A DNA stretch of 64,000 nucleotides from Wolbachia pipientis (GTDB taxonomy: Bacteria; Pseudomonadota; Alphaproteobacteria; Rickettsiales; Anaplasmataceae). Positions 19,346-28,235 of this stretch are shown here, piece by piece. Both the position numbers and the translations under genes were made by a program. A model generated the notes under the pieces. It saw only the letters and a list, made by a program, of their open reading frames with translations, had not been told where the DNA came from and searched no databases. Every line of letters begins with the position of its first letter. Position 1 is the first letter of the stretch. Location of the stretch: positions 434,001 through 498,000 of the forward strand of contig CP095495.1 in the NCBI GenBank assembly GCA_023052945.1, given 5' to 3'.

Positions 19346-20620
19346 CTAAAATGAGTCGGCTATAGTTTTATCCGCTTTAAGTTTAAAATCTTCTGTTAGC
19401 TTCGCAGAATGTATTTCCTTATTATCTTGGCTATAGAAGGTAAATTTATAATCATCTAAGTTTAGTATTGCAAAGCCAAAGCCAAAAAAGTTTCTAACCT
19501 CGTGTGCTAAGTAGTTTCTATCATTTGAATAGTCAAATTCTACATTTTGATAAACAGGCTCTTGATCTTGAGCGTGTAATGATGCACCACCGTTTCCAAC
19601 TATAATCTGGTCTGGAACATTATCCATTAATAAAATCTGGGCTATATGAATGTGGCCAGAAACTATGGTAGTAACATTGCTTGGAAACTTATCTCCAAAA
19701 GCTTCGATTTGTGTAAGATTACCATGGCTTTTTAATGTCAAAAATTCTTTTTTTGGAGATCTCCAAAGCGGTTTATGAGTTAAAAACCACGTGGGCTTGT
19801 CAGAACTATTTTGTATCAATTTATCAAATTGCCTCTCAAAAGCATCAATTGTGCTTTGGGTTGTAAAAATATCCTCACCGGATGAAGAGTCGAAGATAAA
19901 AAATTTCATCGGTCCAGCATCTAAGGACCAACTAGAAACGAAGTTTCCACATTTTTCAGACAAAAAGGGGTATGAATCTAGATACCTGAACCATCCTTCA
20001 TAAGCTCTATTACAACTCTCATGGTTTCCACGAACAAAAAGGAAAGGGGATTGTGATAAAATATCCTTTGCAGGCTCAAACCAATCAGCGTACCAAACTT
20101 CTTTATTATATCCATAAATATCGCCACACTTTTTTGTATTTCTACATTTTGTTTGTCTATAATGATAATCGCCAACATGGATAATTAAATCTGGTTTATG
20201 CAGGGCGATTGAATCTAAATTTTTTTTTAAAGGCCAGCTATCTACCGAATTACATTCCTGCTGAAATAACATATTTATTCTACAGCCCGTGTCACCAATA
20301 AAAGCAATTTTATTAACCTTTTCTGGTAATATAGGAACTCGTAGATCCTCAATACTAATGTTTTTGGCACTTGTTTGTACTGTCAGTTCACAAACTGTTT
20401 CGTTATGATCACCATTGTTAATTGAGCTGCGATTCAGCATTTCTATTTCCTCGCCATCGACATAAACAATGGGACACATGTCATTGTCTGTAATTGCACG
20501 TATGCTTAATTTATTTTCTGGAATAACTTGAGACCATGTGTATAATATCTGTGCATGGACGAAATGAAAGCTAGTTATAAGAGAGAGAGCTAAAAAAATA
20601 AAGATATTAGCTACATTCAT
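19346..20620 (-). CDS. Secreted calcineurin-like metallophosphoesterase
   Basis: The 424-residue product begins with a signal peptide (about residues 1-23, IFLALSLITSFHFVHA) and should be exported. It carries the blocks of the metallophosphoesterase superfamily in order: IAFIGDTGC (D-x-x, first metal), IIHVGDYHY (bridging Asp), FVRGNHES (Asn-His), a THKPLW segment, and VSGHIHIAQ (Gly-His-x-His). The Asp-Thr-Gly variant replaces the common Asp-x-His in the first motif, as in purple acid phosphatase-like members. Substrate is unknown; a periplasmic or secreted phosphatase is likely. It converges on dnaA. A Met at 20620 followed by NVANIF is the natural start. Confidence 0.86.
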   Translation of the reverse strand: MNVANIFIFLALSLITSFHFVHAQILYTWSQVIPENKLSIRAITDNDMCPIVYVDGEEIEMLNRSSINNGDHNETVCELTVQTSAKNISIEDLRVPILPEKVNKIAFIGDTGCRINMLFQQECNSVDSWPLKKNLDSIALHKPDLIIHVGDYHYRQTKCRNTKKCGDIYGYNKEVWYADWFEPAKDILSQSPFLFVRGNHESCNRAYEGWFRYLDSYPFLSEKCGNFVSSWSLDAGPMKFFIFDSSSGEDIFTTQSTIDAFERQFDKLIQNSSDKPTWFLTHKPLWRSPKKEFLTLKSHGNLTQIEAFGDKFPSNVTTIVSGHIHIAQILLMDNVPDQIIVGNGGASLHAQDQEPVYQNVEFDYSNDRNYLAHEVRNFFGFGFAILNLDDYKFTFYSQDNKEIHSAKLTEDFKLKADKTIADSF

Positions 20621-20723
20621 TTGTATAAAAACCTAAGTTAAAAATTAGTAGTAAGGTTGTCTTAAATGATTAAAATTTATAATCAAATTATACAAGTAAT
20701 TTCTAAATTATTCTAGTATCAGA

Positions 20724-20752
20724 TTGACACTCTAGATGAAAAATTCTAAAAT
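20724..20752 (+). promoter_or_regulatory. Strong promoter for tRNA-Leu and probably ribA
   Basis: A perfect TTGACA (20724-20729) and TAAAAT (20747-20752) lie 17 bases apart, about 45 bases before the tRNA 5' end. With no terminator visible between the tRNA and ribA, it may drive the ribA-virB8-D4 run too. Confidence 0.6.
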
Positions 20753-20795
20753 GATTAAATAATTTAAAATAATTATATAAGAACTAGAATGTAGT

Positions 20796-20883
20796 GCGGC
20801 CGTGGTGAAATTGGTAGACACGCAGCGTTGAGGTCGCTGTGGCTCATAAGGCCTTGGAAGTTCAAGTCTTCTCGGCCGCACCA
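20796..20883 (+). tRNA. tRNA-Leu, anticodon GAG
   Basis: The acceptor stem is GCGGCCG (20796-20802) paired with CGGCCGC (20873-20879), with discriminator A at 20880 and an encoded CCA at 20881-20883. The anticodon stem CAGCG/CGCTG encloses the loop TTGAGGT, anticodon GAG at 20830-20832. A long variable arm (CTCATAAGG region) is as expected for a class II leucine tRNA. The T loop is TTCAAGT. It lies 32 bases before the ribA ATG. Confidence 0.95.
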
Positions 20884-20914
20884 GTTTTTTCATAGCTGCT
20901 TAATATGGGTAAAA

Positions 20915-21997
20915 ATGTTTATAGGAAATCAGAGTAGCAATAAGGTAGAAAGAGCTATCAGCGAAATCAGGCGCGGCTGGCCAATTGTAATATATGATAA
21001 AAGTAATTACCTATTGCTTGCTGCTGCTGAGGCTTTAGAAAGAGATTTATTTAATCAATACAAGCTTATATCAAGTAATGTATATGTTACTTTAACTTCA
21101 AGTAAGGTAAAATACATATCTCAGAATAAAGAACATAACAGCAAACGTCTGTTGGTGAATAATTTTGATGAACTGCTCCATTTAATAAACTGTTCAAAGG
21201 AAGATAGCATAAAAGAGTTGCAATGCTCAAAGACAATAGATGAGTATGCTGTTGCCTTGCTTAAATTCTCAGAATTATTGCCATACGCGTTAGTGGCTGA
21301 TATGACTTTTGAGAATAAGCATGAAATGCGAAATTGGTGTGAAGAAAATGACATTATTGTACTAGATACGTTACTCGTAAATAATTTTCAACAAAATCAG
21401 AGTGTGTATGAAGTGTGCAAAACATCATTATTTTTAAAACAGACTCAAGAAGTAAATATCATATCTTATAGAACAGAAAGTGGTGGAAGAGAACATCATG
21501 CAATTATCATTGGCAATCCAGATAAAGATGACGAACCATTAGTAAGAATTCATTCTTCGTGCTATACGGGTGACTTGTTGGATAGCTTATCATGCGATTG
21601 CAGAAGTCAGTTACATCAAGCAATTCAAATGATAGCTGACTTTGGAAGTGGTATTATATTGTATTTGATGCAAGATGGAAGAGGCATTGGTTTAACTAAT
21701 AAGTTAAGAGCGTACAGTGTGCAAAGAGGACATAATCTTGATACTGTTGATGCAAATAGAATATTGGGTTTTGAAGATGATGAAAGGAGTTTTGTTGTTG
21801 CAGCTAAAATGCTTAAGAAATTGAACATTAACAAGATCCAATTACTTACAAACAATGATAGGAAATTATCAGAATTGGAAAGTAATGGTATAGGAGTTAC
21901 AAAGTGTCTACCACTTATTGTGGAACGTAATAAATATAACGATTCATATATGGAGACAAAGTTTGGTAAGTTAGGCCATAGATTAAGAGTTTTTTAG
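20915..21997 (+). CDS. ribA: GTP cyclohydrolase II
   Basis: RibA converts GTP to 2,5-diamino-6-ribosylamino-4-pyrimidinone phosphate, the entry step of riboflavin synthesis. The C-terminal half has the zinc-binding cysteines in CYTGDLLDSLSCDCRSQL, then MQDGRGIGLTNKLRAY with the catalytic arginine region. The N-terminal half (EIRRGWPIVIYDK) resembles a degenerate DHBP-synthase (RibB) domain. The ATG at 20915 is the first start beyond the tRNA; an open frame upstream through the tRNA is not coding. It sits just ahead of virB8, a linkage known in Anaplasmataceae, so it may be cotranscribed with the secretion operon. Confidence 0.93.
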   Translation: MFIGNQSSNKVERAISEIRRGWPIVIYDKSNYLLLAAAEALERDLFNQYKLISSNVYVTLTSSKVKYISQNKEHNSKRLLVNNFDELLHLINCSKEDSIKELQCSKTIDEYAVALLKFSELLPYALVADMTFENKHEMRNWCEENDIIVLDTLLVNNFQQNQSVYEVCKTSLFLKQTQEVNIISYRTESGGREHHAIIIGNPDKDDEPLVRIHSSCYTGDLLDSLSCDCRSQLHQAIQMIADFGSGIILYLMQDGRGIGLTNKLRAYSVQRGHNLDTVDANRILGFEDDERSFVVAAKMLKKLNINKIQLLTNNDRKLSELESNGIGVTKCLPLIVERNKYNDSYMETKFGKLGHRLRVF

Positions 21998-22069
21998 CTT
22001 TTTTGTTGTAACTACTTTGTTAATTTGCTATATTTATTAACACAAGTTAAGATTTTTAAGAGTACTGAA

Positions 22070-22750
22070 ATGCTAAGATTTTTTAAGCGAGAAAAAAGTG
22101 CTGAATTGTTAGATAAGGATATAAATTGGAATTCAAACCGCTACAGCACAGTTGTTGCTCAAAGGAATATTCTACTTTTATTTGCATTAATATTATTAGC
22201 AACGATCTCTATCAGCATATTAGTCATATTTAAAATTAGCACAAGTAGCACTATTGAGCCATTTGTTATAGAAATTGACAAGAAATCGGGAATAGTGCAA
22301 TTAGTTGATCCTGTCACAGTAAAGCAGTATTCTGCAGATGAAGCGCTAAACGATTATTTTATTTCAGAGTATATAAAAGCAAGGGAGGTTTTTGATCCAC
22401 ATCATTATAATTATAACTATTATACAAAGGTGAGGTTGTTTTCCTCACCTAATGTGTATAATGAATTTAGAAATTATGTAGGATCACAGAATATGGATGA
22501 TCTTTTTAATTTATACTCAGATACCAAAAGTGAATTTAAAATTCGCTCAATTCAAAAATTGGGTAACGATGCTCTTCAGGTGAGGTTTTTTGTGGAATTT
22601 ATACGGAAAGATGGAAGTTCCACAAGAAAAAATAAGATAGTTATTATGTCATATAGATATGCATCGCTTGAAATGGATGATCAGCAAAGATATATTAACC
22701 CATTAGGATTTCAAGTTATTTCATATAGAGTAGATGATGAATATGTATAG
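22070..22750 (+). CDS. virB8: Type IV secretion protein VirB8
   Basis: VirB8 is a bitopic inner-membrane protein that links the energy module and the core complex. From the ATG at 22070 the product is about 226 residues: a cytoplasmic N-terminus (LRFFKREKSAELLDKD), one helix around residues 35-55 (ILLLFALILLATISISILV), and a periplasmic domain with the family features IEIDKKSGIVQLVDP and the terminal ISYRVDDEYV. The upstream 15 codons of the open frame lack a good start context and are left out. Its end overlaps the virB9 start by 17 bases, so translation is coupled. Confidence 0.92.
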   Translation: MLRFFKREKSAELLDKDINWNSNRYSTVVAQRNILLLFALILLATISISILVIFKISTSSTIEPFVIEIDKKSGIVQLVDPVTVKQYSADEALNDYFISEYIKAREVFDPHHYNYNYYTKVRLFSSPNVYNEFRNYVGSQNMDDLFNLYSDTKSEFKIRSIQKLGNDALQVRFFVEFIRKDGSSTRKNKIVIMSYRYASLEMDDQQRYINPLGFQVISYRVDDEYV

Positions 22751-23537
22751 GATATTATTAGTTTTAGCTTTACTTGTAAGTGGCAATTTAAACGCATCCA
22801 TTAATTATAATGAGCCTATTTCTGTAGATAGTAGAATAAAGACTTTTGTGTATAGCCCTAATGAAGTATTTACGGTGGTTTTTAGTCAGGGTTACTATTC
22901 TTATATTGAATTTGCGGAAGGAGAAAAAGTTAAAAATATCGCTGTTGGTGATGCATCAAGTTGGAAAATTAATCCTTATGACAATAAATTGCTTATCATG
23001 CCATTTGAAGTTAGTAGCCGCACTAACATGATTATTACGACAACTAAAAAAAGAAATTACATTTTTGATTTAATCTCAAGGCCAAACTACGATAAATACC
23101 CAGATACTGATGCTAAGAAAGTGGGTCACGATTATTCTGCTGAAAAGGATATATCTTACGTAGTACGTTTTTATTATCCTCAAGAAGAAGGTGAATTTGA
23201 TGTTGATTTAGATGAGGTTTCTTTACCTACTCAAATGCAATATACTACAGACAAGCCAGAAAAAATAATACAAGAAAATGATACGAAGTACAATTATACA
23301 TATATTGATGAAGGTGGTAATGCGGATATAGTTCCGATTGAGCTATTTGATGATGGTTATTTAACCTATTTAAAATTTAGAAATAATAATAAAATACCTC
23401 AGATTTTTGTAGAAGAGGAGGATAAACCTTGTAAAAGGCTGTTATTTGATGATTATGTTATAATAAAAGGAGTACATAAAAAGCTATTTATGCGTTATGA
23501 AGATGGTGAAGTTGAAATTATAAATAGGTCACTTTAG
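22734..23537 (+). CDS. virB9: Type IV secretion outer-ring protein VirB9
   Basis: VirB9 forms the periplasmic/outer-membrane ring of the core complex with VirB7 and VirB10. The 267-residue protein has a signal peptide (YRILLVLALLVSGNLNA) and then the N-terminal domain start RIKTFVYSPNEVFTVVFSQG. The C-terminal beta domain contains KYNYTYIDEGG, IFDDGYLTYLKF-like PIELFDDGYLTYLKF, and the family-end VHKKLFMRYEDGEVEI. The initiator is one of a cluster of Met codons (22734, 22737, 22743). No virB7 lipoprotein gene is visible between virB8 and virB9. Confidence 0.94.
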   Translation: MMNMYRILLVLALLVSGNLNASINYNEPISVDSRIKTFVYSPNEVFTVVFSQGYYSYIEFAEGEKVKNIAVGDASSWKINPYDNKLLIMPFEVSSRTNMIITTTKKRNYIFDLISRPNYDKYPDTDAKKVGHDYSAEKDISYVVRFYYPQEEGEFDVDLDEVSLPTQMQYTTDKPEKIIQENDTKYNYTYIDEGGNADIVPIELFDDGYLTYLKFRNNNKIPQIFVEEEDKPCKRLLFDDYVIIKGVHKKLFMRYEDGEVEIINRSL

Positions 23538-23553
23538 CTGTGGTATATGCAAT

Positions 23554-25053
23554 ATGAATAAAGAAAGGCGTAACAATTCAGAAGATGAATCAGAAATAGA
23601 GAACAAGGTAGTAACAGTTGGCTCTAATCAAGGTCATAGGGCATTGATGGTCATTATTTTAGTGCTTCTGGTTGGTGGAGTGTATTATCTCTATTTTAGT
23701 CCTTCTCATAAAGAGGGTTCAGAAGTTATTAAAAAAGAGGAAACAAAGCAAAATGTTCAAGAATTGAAGGGAAAGTTAGAACAAGTTCCAGATAATGTAA
23801 TGGTTCCTGAAAGAATAATAACTGATCCCTTACCGCCCTTACCTCCTCTTTCTACACCACCAATCATACCAGAAATAAAACAAATTAGGAAAGAAGAAGA
23901 GAAACCAAAAGAAACTCCTGTGTCAAATATACCTATTTTGCCAAAGCAAAATTTTCCTTCTAGTAATGTTATGGGCAATTTACCTACCTCGTTTCCTACA
24001 ATAGGGGGTGGCGGTTATCCTAGAGACAGACGTAGTGCACAAATGTTAACAATTTCAAGTGATGGTGGAGAGAATAAGGCTGCTGATGCTATTTTATCTG
24101 ACACTTCAGCACAATCGAGCAAAGCTACCAGAGTAGGAAAGCTTGGTTTAATGATTACTCAAGGTAAAATTATTGATGCTGTTCTTGAAACTGCAATAAA
24201 CTCTGATCTGCAAGGAATGCTGCGTGCTGTGGTGAGTAGAGATGTTTATGCAGAAACTGGTGATACAGTTTTAATACCTAAAGGCTCAAGATTGATAGGT
24301 AGTTATTCATTTGACTCGAATGTTGCAAGAGCTCGTGTAAATATAAACTGGAGTAGGGTCATTCTTCCTCATGGAATAGATATTGCTATTTCATCACTTG
24401 GTACGGATGAACTTGGCAGAGCTGGAATAGCTGGAATAGTTGATAACAAAATAGTAAGTGCGTTATTCTCTTCAGTGGCACTTGCTGGTGTTTCAATTGG
24501 TTCAGCTGTTGTAGGTCAAAAGGCTTCTAATCTTATTGATACGCTAACTGCTATGGATGCGGTGAGATCCATCACTGCAACTGAAATAGATATTTCTTCT
24601 CTCAAAGGGGCTATTGTTGAGAGATTGAAGGATGCTATAATAAAAACTGAAGTTGGGAAGGTAGGAGACGAAAAATGGAAATTGGGTCTTAGGGCTATTG
24701 AAAAAATTCGGAATGCTAAAAGTGATCAGGATTTACTGAGAATAATAAAGGAAGAAATAGTAAGTGTGATAAAAAGTTCTGGAGCTAGTGGAGTTGATGC
24801 AATTACTAGTGACAATATCGTTATAACTTTAGACGATGTACGTCAACTGTTGAGGCAAACTCAGAAAAGAAGCAAATCTGTTTATGATGAAGCAATCGGG
24901 AAGTCAATCAATGATTTTTCTAAAGACATGCGAGATATAGTGGGCAGATATACAGATAAAAAACCAACTATTTATGTCGATCAAGGCACCGCATTGAAAG
25001 TATTTGTTAACCAAGATATAGTATTTCCTTCACAGGCAATATTAAATCAATGA
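23554..25053 (+). CDS. virB10: Type IV secretion core protein VirB10
   Basis: VirB10 spans both membranes and signals energy status to the outer ring. The 499-residue product has a cytoplasmic N-terminus, one inner-membrane helix at about residues 30-50 (ALMVIILVLLVGGVYYLYF), and a proline-rich linker (residues about 85-115, PLPPLPPLSTPPIIPEI). The beta-barrel domain of the TrbI family follows (KIIDAVLETAINSDLQGMLR, VSRDVYAETGDTVLIPKGSR). The C-terminal end (ALKVFVNQDIVFP) matches the family. Compared with Agrobacterium VirB10 it has an extra helical stretch around residues 360-450. It starts 16 bases after the virB9 stop. Confidence 0.95.
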   Translation: MNKERRNNSEDESEIENKVVTVGSNQGHRALMVIILVLLVGGVYYLYFSPSHKEGSEVIKKEETKQNVQELKGKLEQVPDNVMVPERIITDPLPPLPPLSTPPIIPEIKQIRKEEEKPKETPVSNIPILPKQNFPSSNVMGNLPTSFPTIGGGGYPRDRRSAQMLTISSDGGENKAADAILSDTSAQSSKATRVGKLGLMITQGKIIDAVLETAINSDLQGMLRAVVSRDVYAETGDTVLIPKGSRLIGSYSFDSNVARARVNINWSRVILPHGIDIAISSLGTDELGRAGIAGIVDNKIVSALFSSVALAGVSIGSAVVGQKASNLIDTLTAMDAVRSITATEIDISSLKGAIVERLKDAIIKTEVGKVGDEKWKLGLRAIEKIRNAKSDQDLLRIIKEEIVSVIKSSGASGVDAITSDNIVITLDDVRQLLRQTQKRSKSVYDEAIGKSINDFSKDMRDIVGRYTDKKPTIYVDQGTALKVFVNQDIVFPSQAILNQ

Positions 25054-25054
25054 A

Positions 25055-26047
25055 ATGAATTATGCTGCACTTGATACATATTTGGAGCCATTACAAGGCA
25101 TATTTCAAGAAGAAGGCGTAAATGAAATATCAATAAATAAGCCAAAGGAAGTATGGATTGAAAATCGCGGTGAAATAAGGTGTGAAAAATTAGAAGTATT
25201 CGATCTTAACCATTTGAAATCTCTTGGCAGACTGATTGCTCAAGCTACAGAACAAAAACTTAGCGAAGAAGCACCTTTACTTTCGGCAACATTACCAAAT
25301 GGTTATCGTATACAGATAGTATTTCCACCAGCATGTGAACCTGATAAAGTAGTCATGTCGATTCGTAAGCCTTCTAGTATGCAATTAGCACTCGATGATT
25401 ACGAAAAAATGGGGGCTTTTTCTGAAACTGTTACAGAAGCAACTGATAATCCAGTTGACCGTCATTTGGATTTACTGTTAAGGCAAAAAAAAATAAAAGA
25501 GTTTTTAGAATACGCTGTAATAAGTAAGAAAAATATTATAATTAGCGGTGGAACTTCCACTGGTAAGACTACTTTTACTAATGCTACTTTGCGTGCTATT
25601 CCAACTGAGGAAAGAATTATTACTGTTGAGGATGCAAGGGAAATCGTTTTGAACGATCATCCAAATAGAGTGCATCTGATTGCCTCCAAAGGAGGGCAGG
25701 GCAGAGCAAAAGTAACCTCTCAAGATTTGATAGAGGCGTGCTTACGTTTAAGGCCAGACAGAATAATAGTTGGTGAGCTCCGTGGAGCGGAAGCTTTTAG
25801 TTTTCTTAGGGCGATAAATACTGGTCACCCTGGATCAATATCAACCCTTCATGCGGATAGTCCAAAAATGGCCCTTGAGCAAATAAAATTGATGGTTATG
25901 CAGGCAAATCTTGGCATTCCTCCAGACCAAATTATACCATACATTAGAAATGTGATTGATATTGTTATTCAGCTAAAAAGAACCGGTGGGGGCAAAAGAA
26001 GCATTTCTGAGATATTATTTACTAGATCTGCGAGCGAAAATGCTTAA
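25055..26047 (+). CDS. virB11: Type IV secretion ATPase VirB11
   Basis: VirB11 is a hexameric traffic ATPase at the cytoplasmic face of the inner membrane. The 330-residue protein has the N-terminal domain (LEPLQGIFQEEGVNEISINK), Walker A SGGTSTGKTTF at about residues 164-174, an Asp box around ERIITVEDAREI, Walker B RPDRIIVGELRGAEAF, and the His box GHPGSISTLHADSP. All are intact. It starts one base after the virB10 stop codon, so the pair is tightly coupled. Confidence 0.96.
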   Translation: MNYAALDTYLEPLQGIFQEEGVNEISINKPKEVWIENRGEIRCEKLEVFDLNHLKSLGRLIAQATEQKLSEEAPLLSATLPNGYRIQIVFPPACEPDKVVMSIRKPSSMQLALDDYEKMGAFSETVTEATDNPVDRHLDLLLRQKKIKEFLEYAVISKKNIIISGGTSTGKTTFTNATLRAIPTEERIITVEDAREIVLNDHPNRVHLIASKGGQGRAKVTSQDLIEACLRLRPDRIIVGELRGAEAFSFLRAINTGHPGSISTLHADSPKMALEQIKLMVMQANLGIPPDQIIPYIRNVIDIVIQLKRTGGGKRSISEILFTRSASENA

Positions 26048-26077
26048 ATTTATACATAAGTTAAAAAAGAGTAGTTT

Positions 26078-28120
26078 ATGAGTAATGGAAATCACCTACG
26101 TAATATTCTCATAGGAGGTGTAGTAGCTTTTAGCGTACTTGAGTTTTGCTTCTATCTATCTGGTATATTGTTCTTTCTATTAGTTGACGGTCCGGATGCT
26201 GTGGATTTTAAGGCAATCAATCCTAGTTTGACGCCTTTCCCTCAAGCTCTTTGGCCAACGATTTTTGATCATATACAATATTGTTGGCACCACCCAGAGT
26301 TATATAGCCTTGAGCTCAAATTTAAATTAATTCTATCTTCTACAATGCCTATTGTTGTTTTAATGATTATCTCATGGAATTTAAGAGAAAGGATAATTGA
26401 GTGGCGACCATTTAAAAAGAAAGAATCACTTCATGGAGACTCGCAGTGGGCATCAGAGAAAGACATACGAAAAGCAGGATTAAGAAGCAAAAAGGGATTA
26501 TTGCTTGGTAAAGATAAAAGAGGATACTTTATTGCTGATGGGTTTCAGCATGCATTGTTATTTGCACCTACAGGTTCTGGTAAGGGTGTTGGCTTTGTAA
26601 TTCCTAATTTATTATTTTGGACTGACTCGGTAATTGTACACGACATAAAATTAGAAAACTATGAAATAACAAGTGGTTGGCGAGAACGACAAAGACAAAA
26701 AGTATACGTATGGAATCCAGCGCAGCCAGATGGAATAAGTCACTGTTACAATCCATTACAATGGATTAGTAAAAAACCTGGACAGATGGTTGACGATGTG
26801 CAAAAAATAGCTAACCTCATCATGCCTGAACAAGACTTTTGGCAAAATGAAGCAAGAAGCTTATTTGTTGGAGTGGTGTTATACTTACTTGCTGCACCAG
26901 AGAAAGTTAAATCTTTTGGTGAAGTTGTGCGTACGATGCGTAGTGATGACATAGTTTATAATCTTGCTGTTGCTCTTGATACAATGGGTAAAATAATACA
27001 CCCTGTAGCATATATGAATATTGCAGCTTTTTTACAAAAAGCTGATAAGGAAAGGTCGGGTGTTGTATCAACTATGAACTCATCGCTTGAATTATGGGCA
27101 AACCCATTGATTGATACTGCAACTGCGTCAAGTGATTTTAATATTTTAGATTTTAAAAAGAAGAAAACTACAGTTTATGTTGGTTTAACTCCTGACAATT
27201 TGACTAGGCTCAGGCCTTTAATGCAGGTTTTTTACCAACAGGCAACTGAGTTTTTATGTAGAAAATTGCCATCGGATGACGAGCCTTATGGCGTATTGTT
27301 TTTAATGGATGAGTTTCCTACACTTGGAAAAATGGAGCAATTTCAAACAGGTATTGCATATTTTCGTGGTTATCGAGTTAGGTTATTCTTAATTGTTCAA
27401 GATACTGAGCAGCTCAAAGGAATATACGAAGAAGCAGGAATGAACTCCTTTTTGTCAAACTCGACTTACAGAATAACTTTTGCAGCCAATAATATTGAAA
27501 CAGCTAATTTAATATCGCAACTTATAGGAAACAAAACTGTACAACAAGAATCGTTGAATAAGCCTAAATTTTTAGATTTAAATCCTGCTTCAAGGTCGTT
27601 GCATATCTCTGAAACACAGAGGGCATTGCTATTGCCTCAAGAAGTTATTATGTTGCCACGCGACGATCAGATAATTTTAATAGAGTCGACTTACCCAATT
27701 AAATCAAAGAAAATTTTGTACTACAGTGATACCACCTTCACAAGAAGGCTGCTTAAACAAACTCGTGTGCCTACACAAGAACCATATGACCCAAACAAAG
27801 TTCTTTCTGCTGCTGCGAGCAAAGATAAGGTTAATAACGAGGGGAATAATGCTCTTGAGGAGCCTAATTCAGTTGATTATCCTGCTGAAACTAAAACAGA
27901 AGATGCAGTGTATGATGAATCAGATGAATTTGCAGACGAAGATATTGATCATGAAGATATTGACGATAAGTTTGAAGATGATGATGACGGGTTTGATGAC
28001 GAGAGGAGCGATGATGGGTTTGATGACGAAAAAGAAGAGGATGAATTTGATGACGAAGACGAGGAGGATGAATTTGAAGATGAGGATATTGACGATAAAT
28101 TAAAAAATGATCAAAAATAA
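26078..28120 (+). CDS. virD4: Type IV secretion coupling protein VirD4
   Basis: VirD4 is the membrane ATPase that recruits substrates to the channel. The 680-residue product has two N-terminal helices (about residues 10-40 and 90-108), Walker A LFAPTGSGKGVGFVIPN at about residue 160, and Walker B LFLMDEFPTLGKM. The conserved TFARRLLKQT-like end of the ATPase domain lies at about residue 555. The last 60-65 residues are almost entirely Asp/Glu with scattered Phe and Gly (DDGFDDE, EEDEFDDEDEEDEFED), an unusual repetitive acidic tail described in the findings. It is the last vir gene of this operon, followed by wspB. Confidence 0.95.
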   Translation: MSNGNHLRNILIGGVVAFSVLEFCFYLSGILFFLLVDGPDAVDFKAINPSLTPFPQALWPTIFDHIQYCWHHPELYSLELKFKLILSSTMPIVVLMIISWNLRERIIEWRPFKKKESLHGDSQWASEKDIRKAGLRSKKGLLLGKDKRGYFIADGFQHALLFAPTGSGKGVGFVIPNLLFWTDSVIVHDIKLENYEITSGWRERQRQKVYVWNPAQPDGISHCYNPLQWISKKPGQMVDDVQKIANLIMPEQDFWQNEARSLFVGVVLYLLAAPEKVKSFGEVVRTMRSDDIVYNLAVALDTMGKIIHPVAYMNIAAFLQKADKERSGVVSTMNSSLELWANPLIDTATASSDFNILDFKKKKTTVYVGLTPDNLTRLRPLMQVFYQQATEFLCRKLPSDDEPYGVLFLMDEFPTLGKMEQFQTGIAYFRGYRVRLFLIVQDTEQLKGIYEEAGMNSFLSNSTYRITFAANNIETANLISQLIGNKTVQQESLNKPKFLDLNPASRSLHISETQRALLLPQEVIMLPRDDQIILIESTYPIKSKKILYYSDTTFTRRLLKQTRVPTQEPYDPNKVLSAAASKDKVNNEGNNALEEPNSVDYPAETKTEDAVYDESDEFADEDIDHEDIDDKFEDDDDGFDDERSDDGFDDEKEEDEFDDEDEEDEFEDEDIDDKLKNDQK

Positions 28121-28235
28121 AGGTTGATTTTGCCTATTTTTTAGCTTAGAAAAGTGCAAGATAATTAGGTTTTTCATATTAAGCCATTTTTAATTAATTA
28201 GTATTAGATTAGCTATTTTAACTAGGGGAGTAGTA

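Noticed and set aside
20828..20914. Upstream extension of ribA through the tRNA-Leu
   Set aside because: The frame is open but reads through a folded tRNA gene and its 3' end; the first start beyond the tRNA fits the family length.
27726..28103. Open frame within virD4, second frame, methionine-rich
   Set aside because: It is the alternate reading of the GATGAC repeat of the acidic tail (MTGLMTRG...), with no independent signals.
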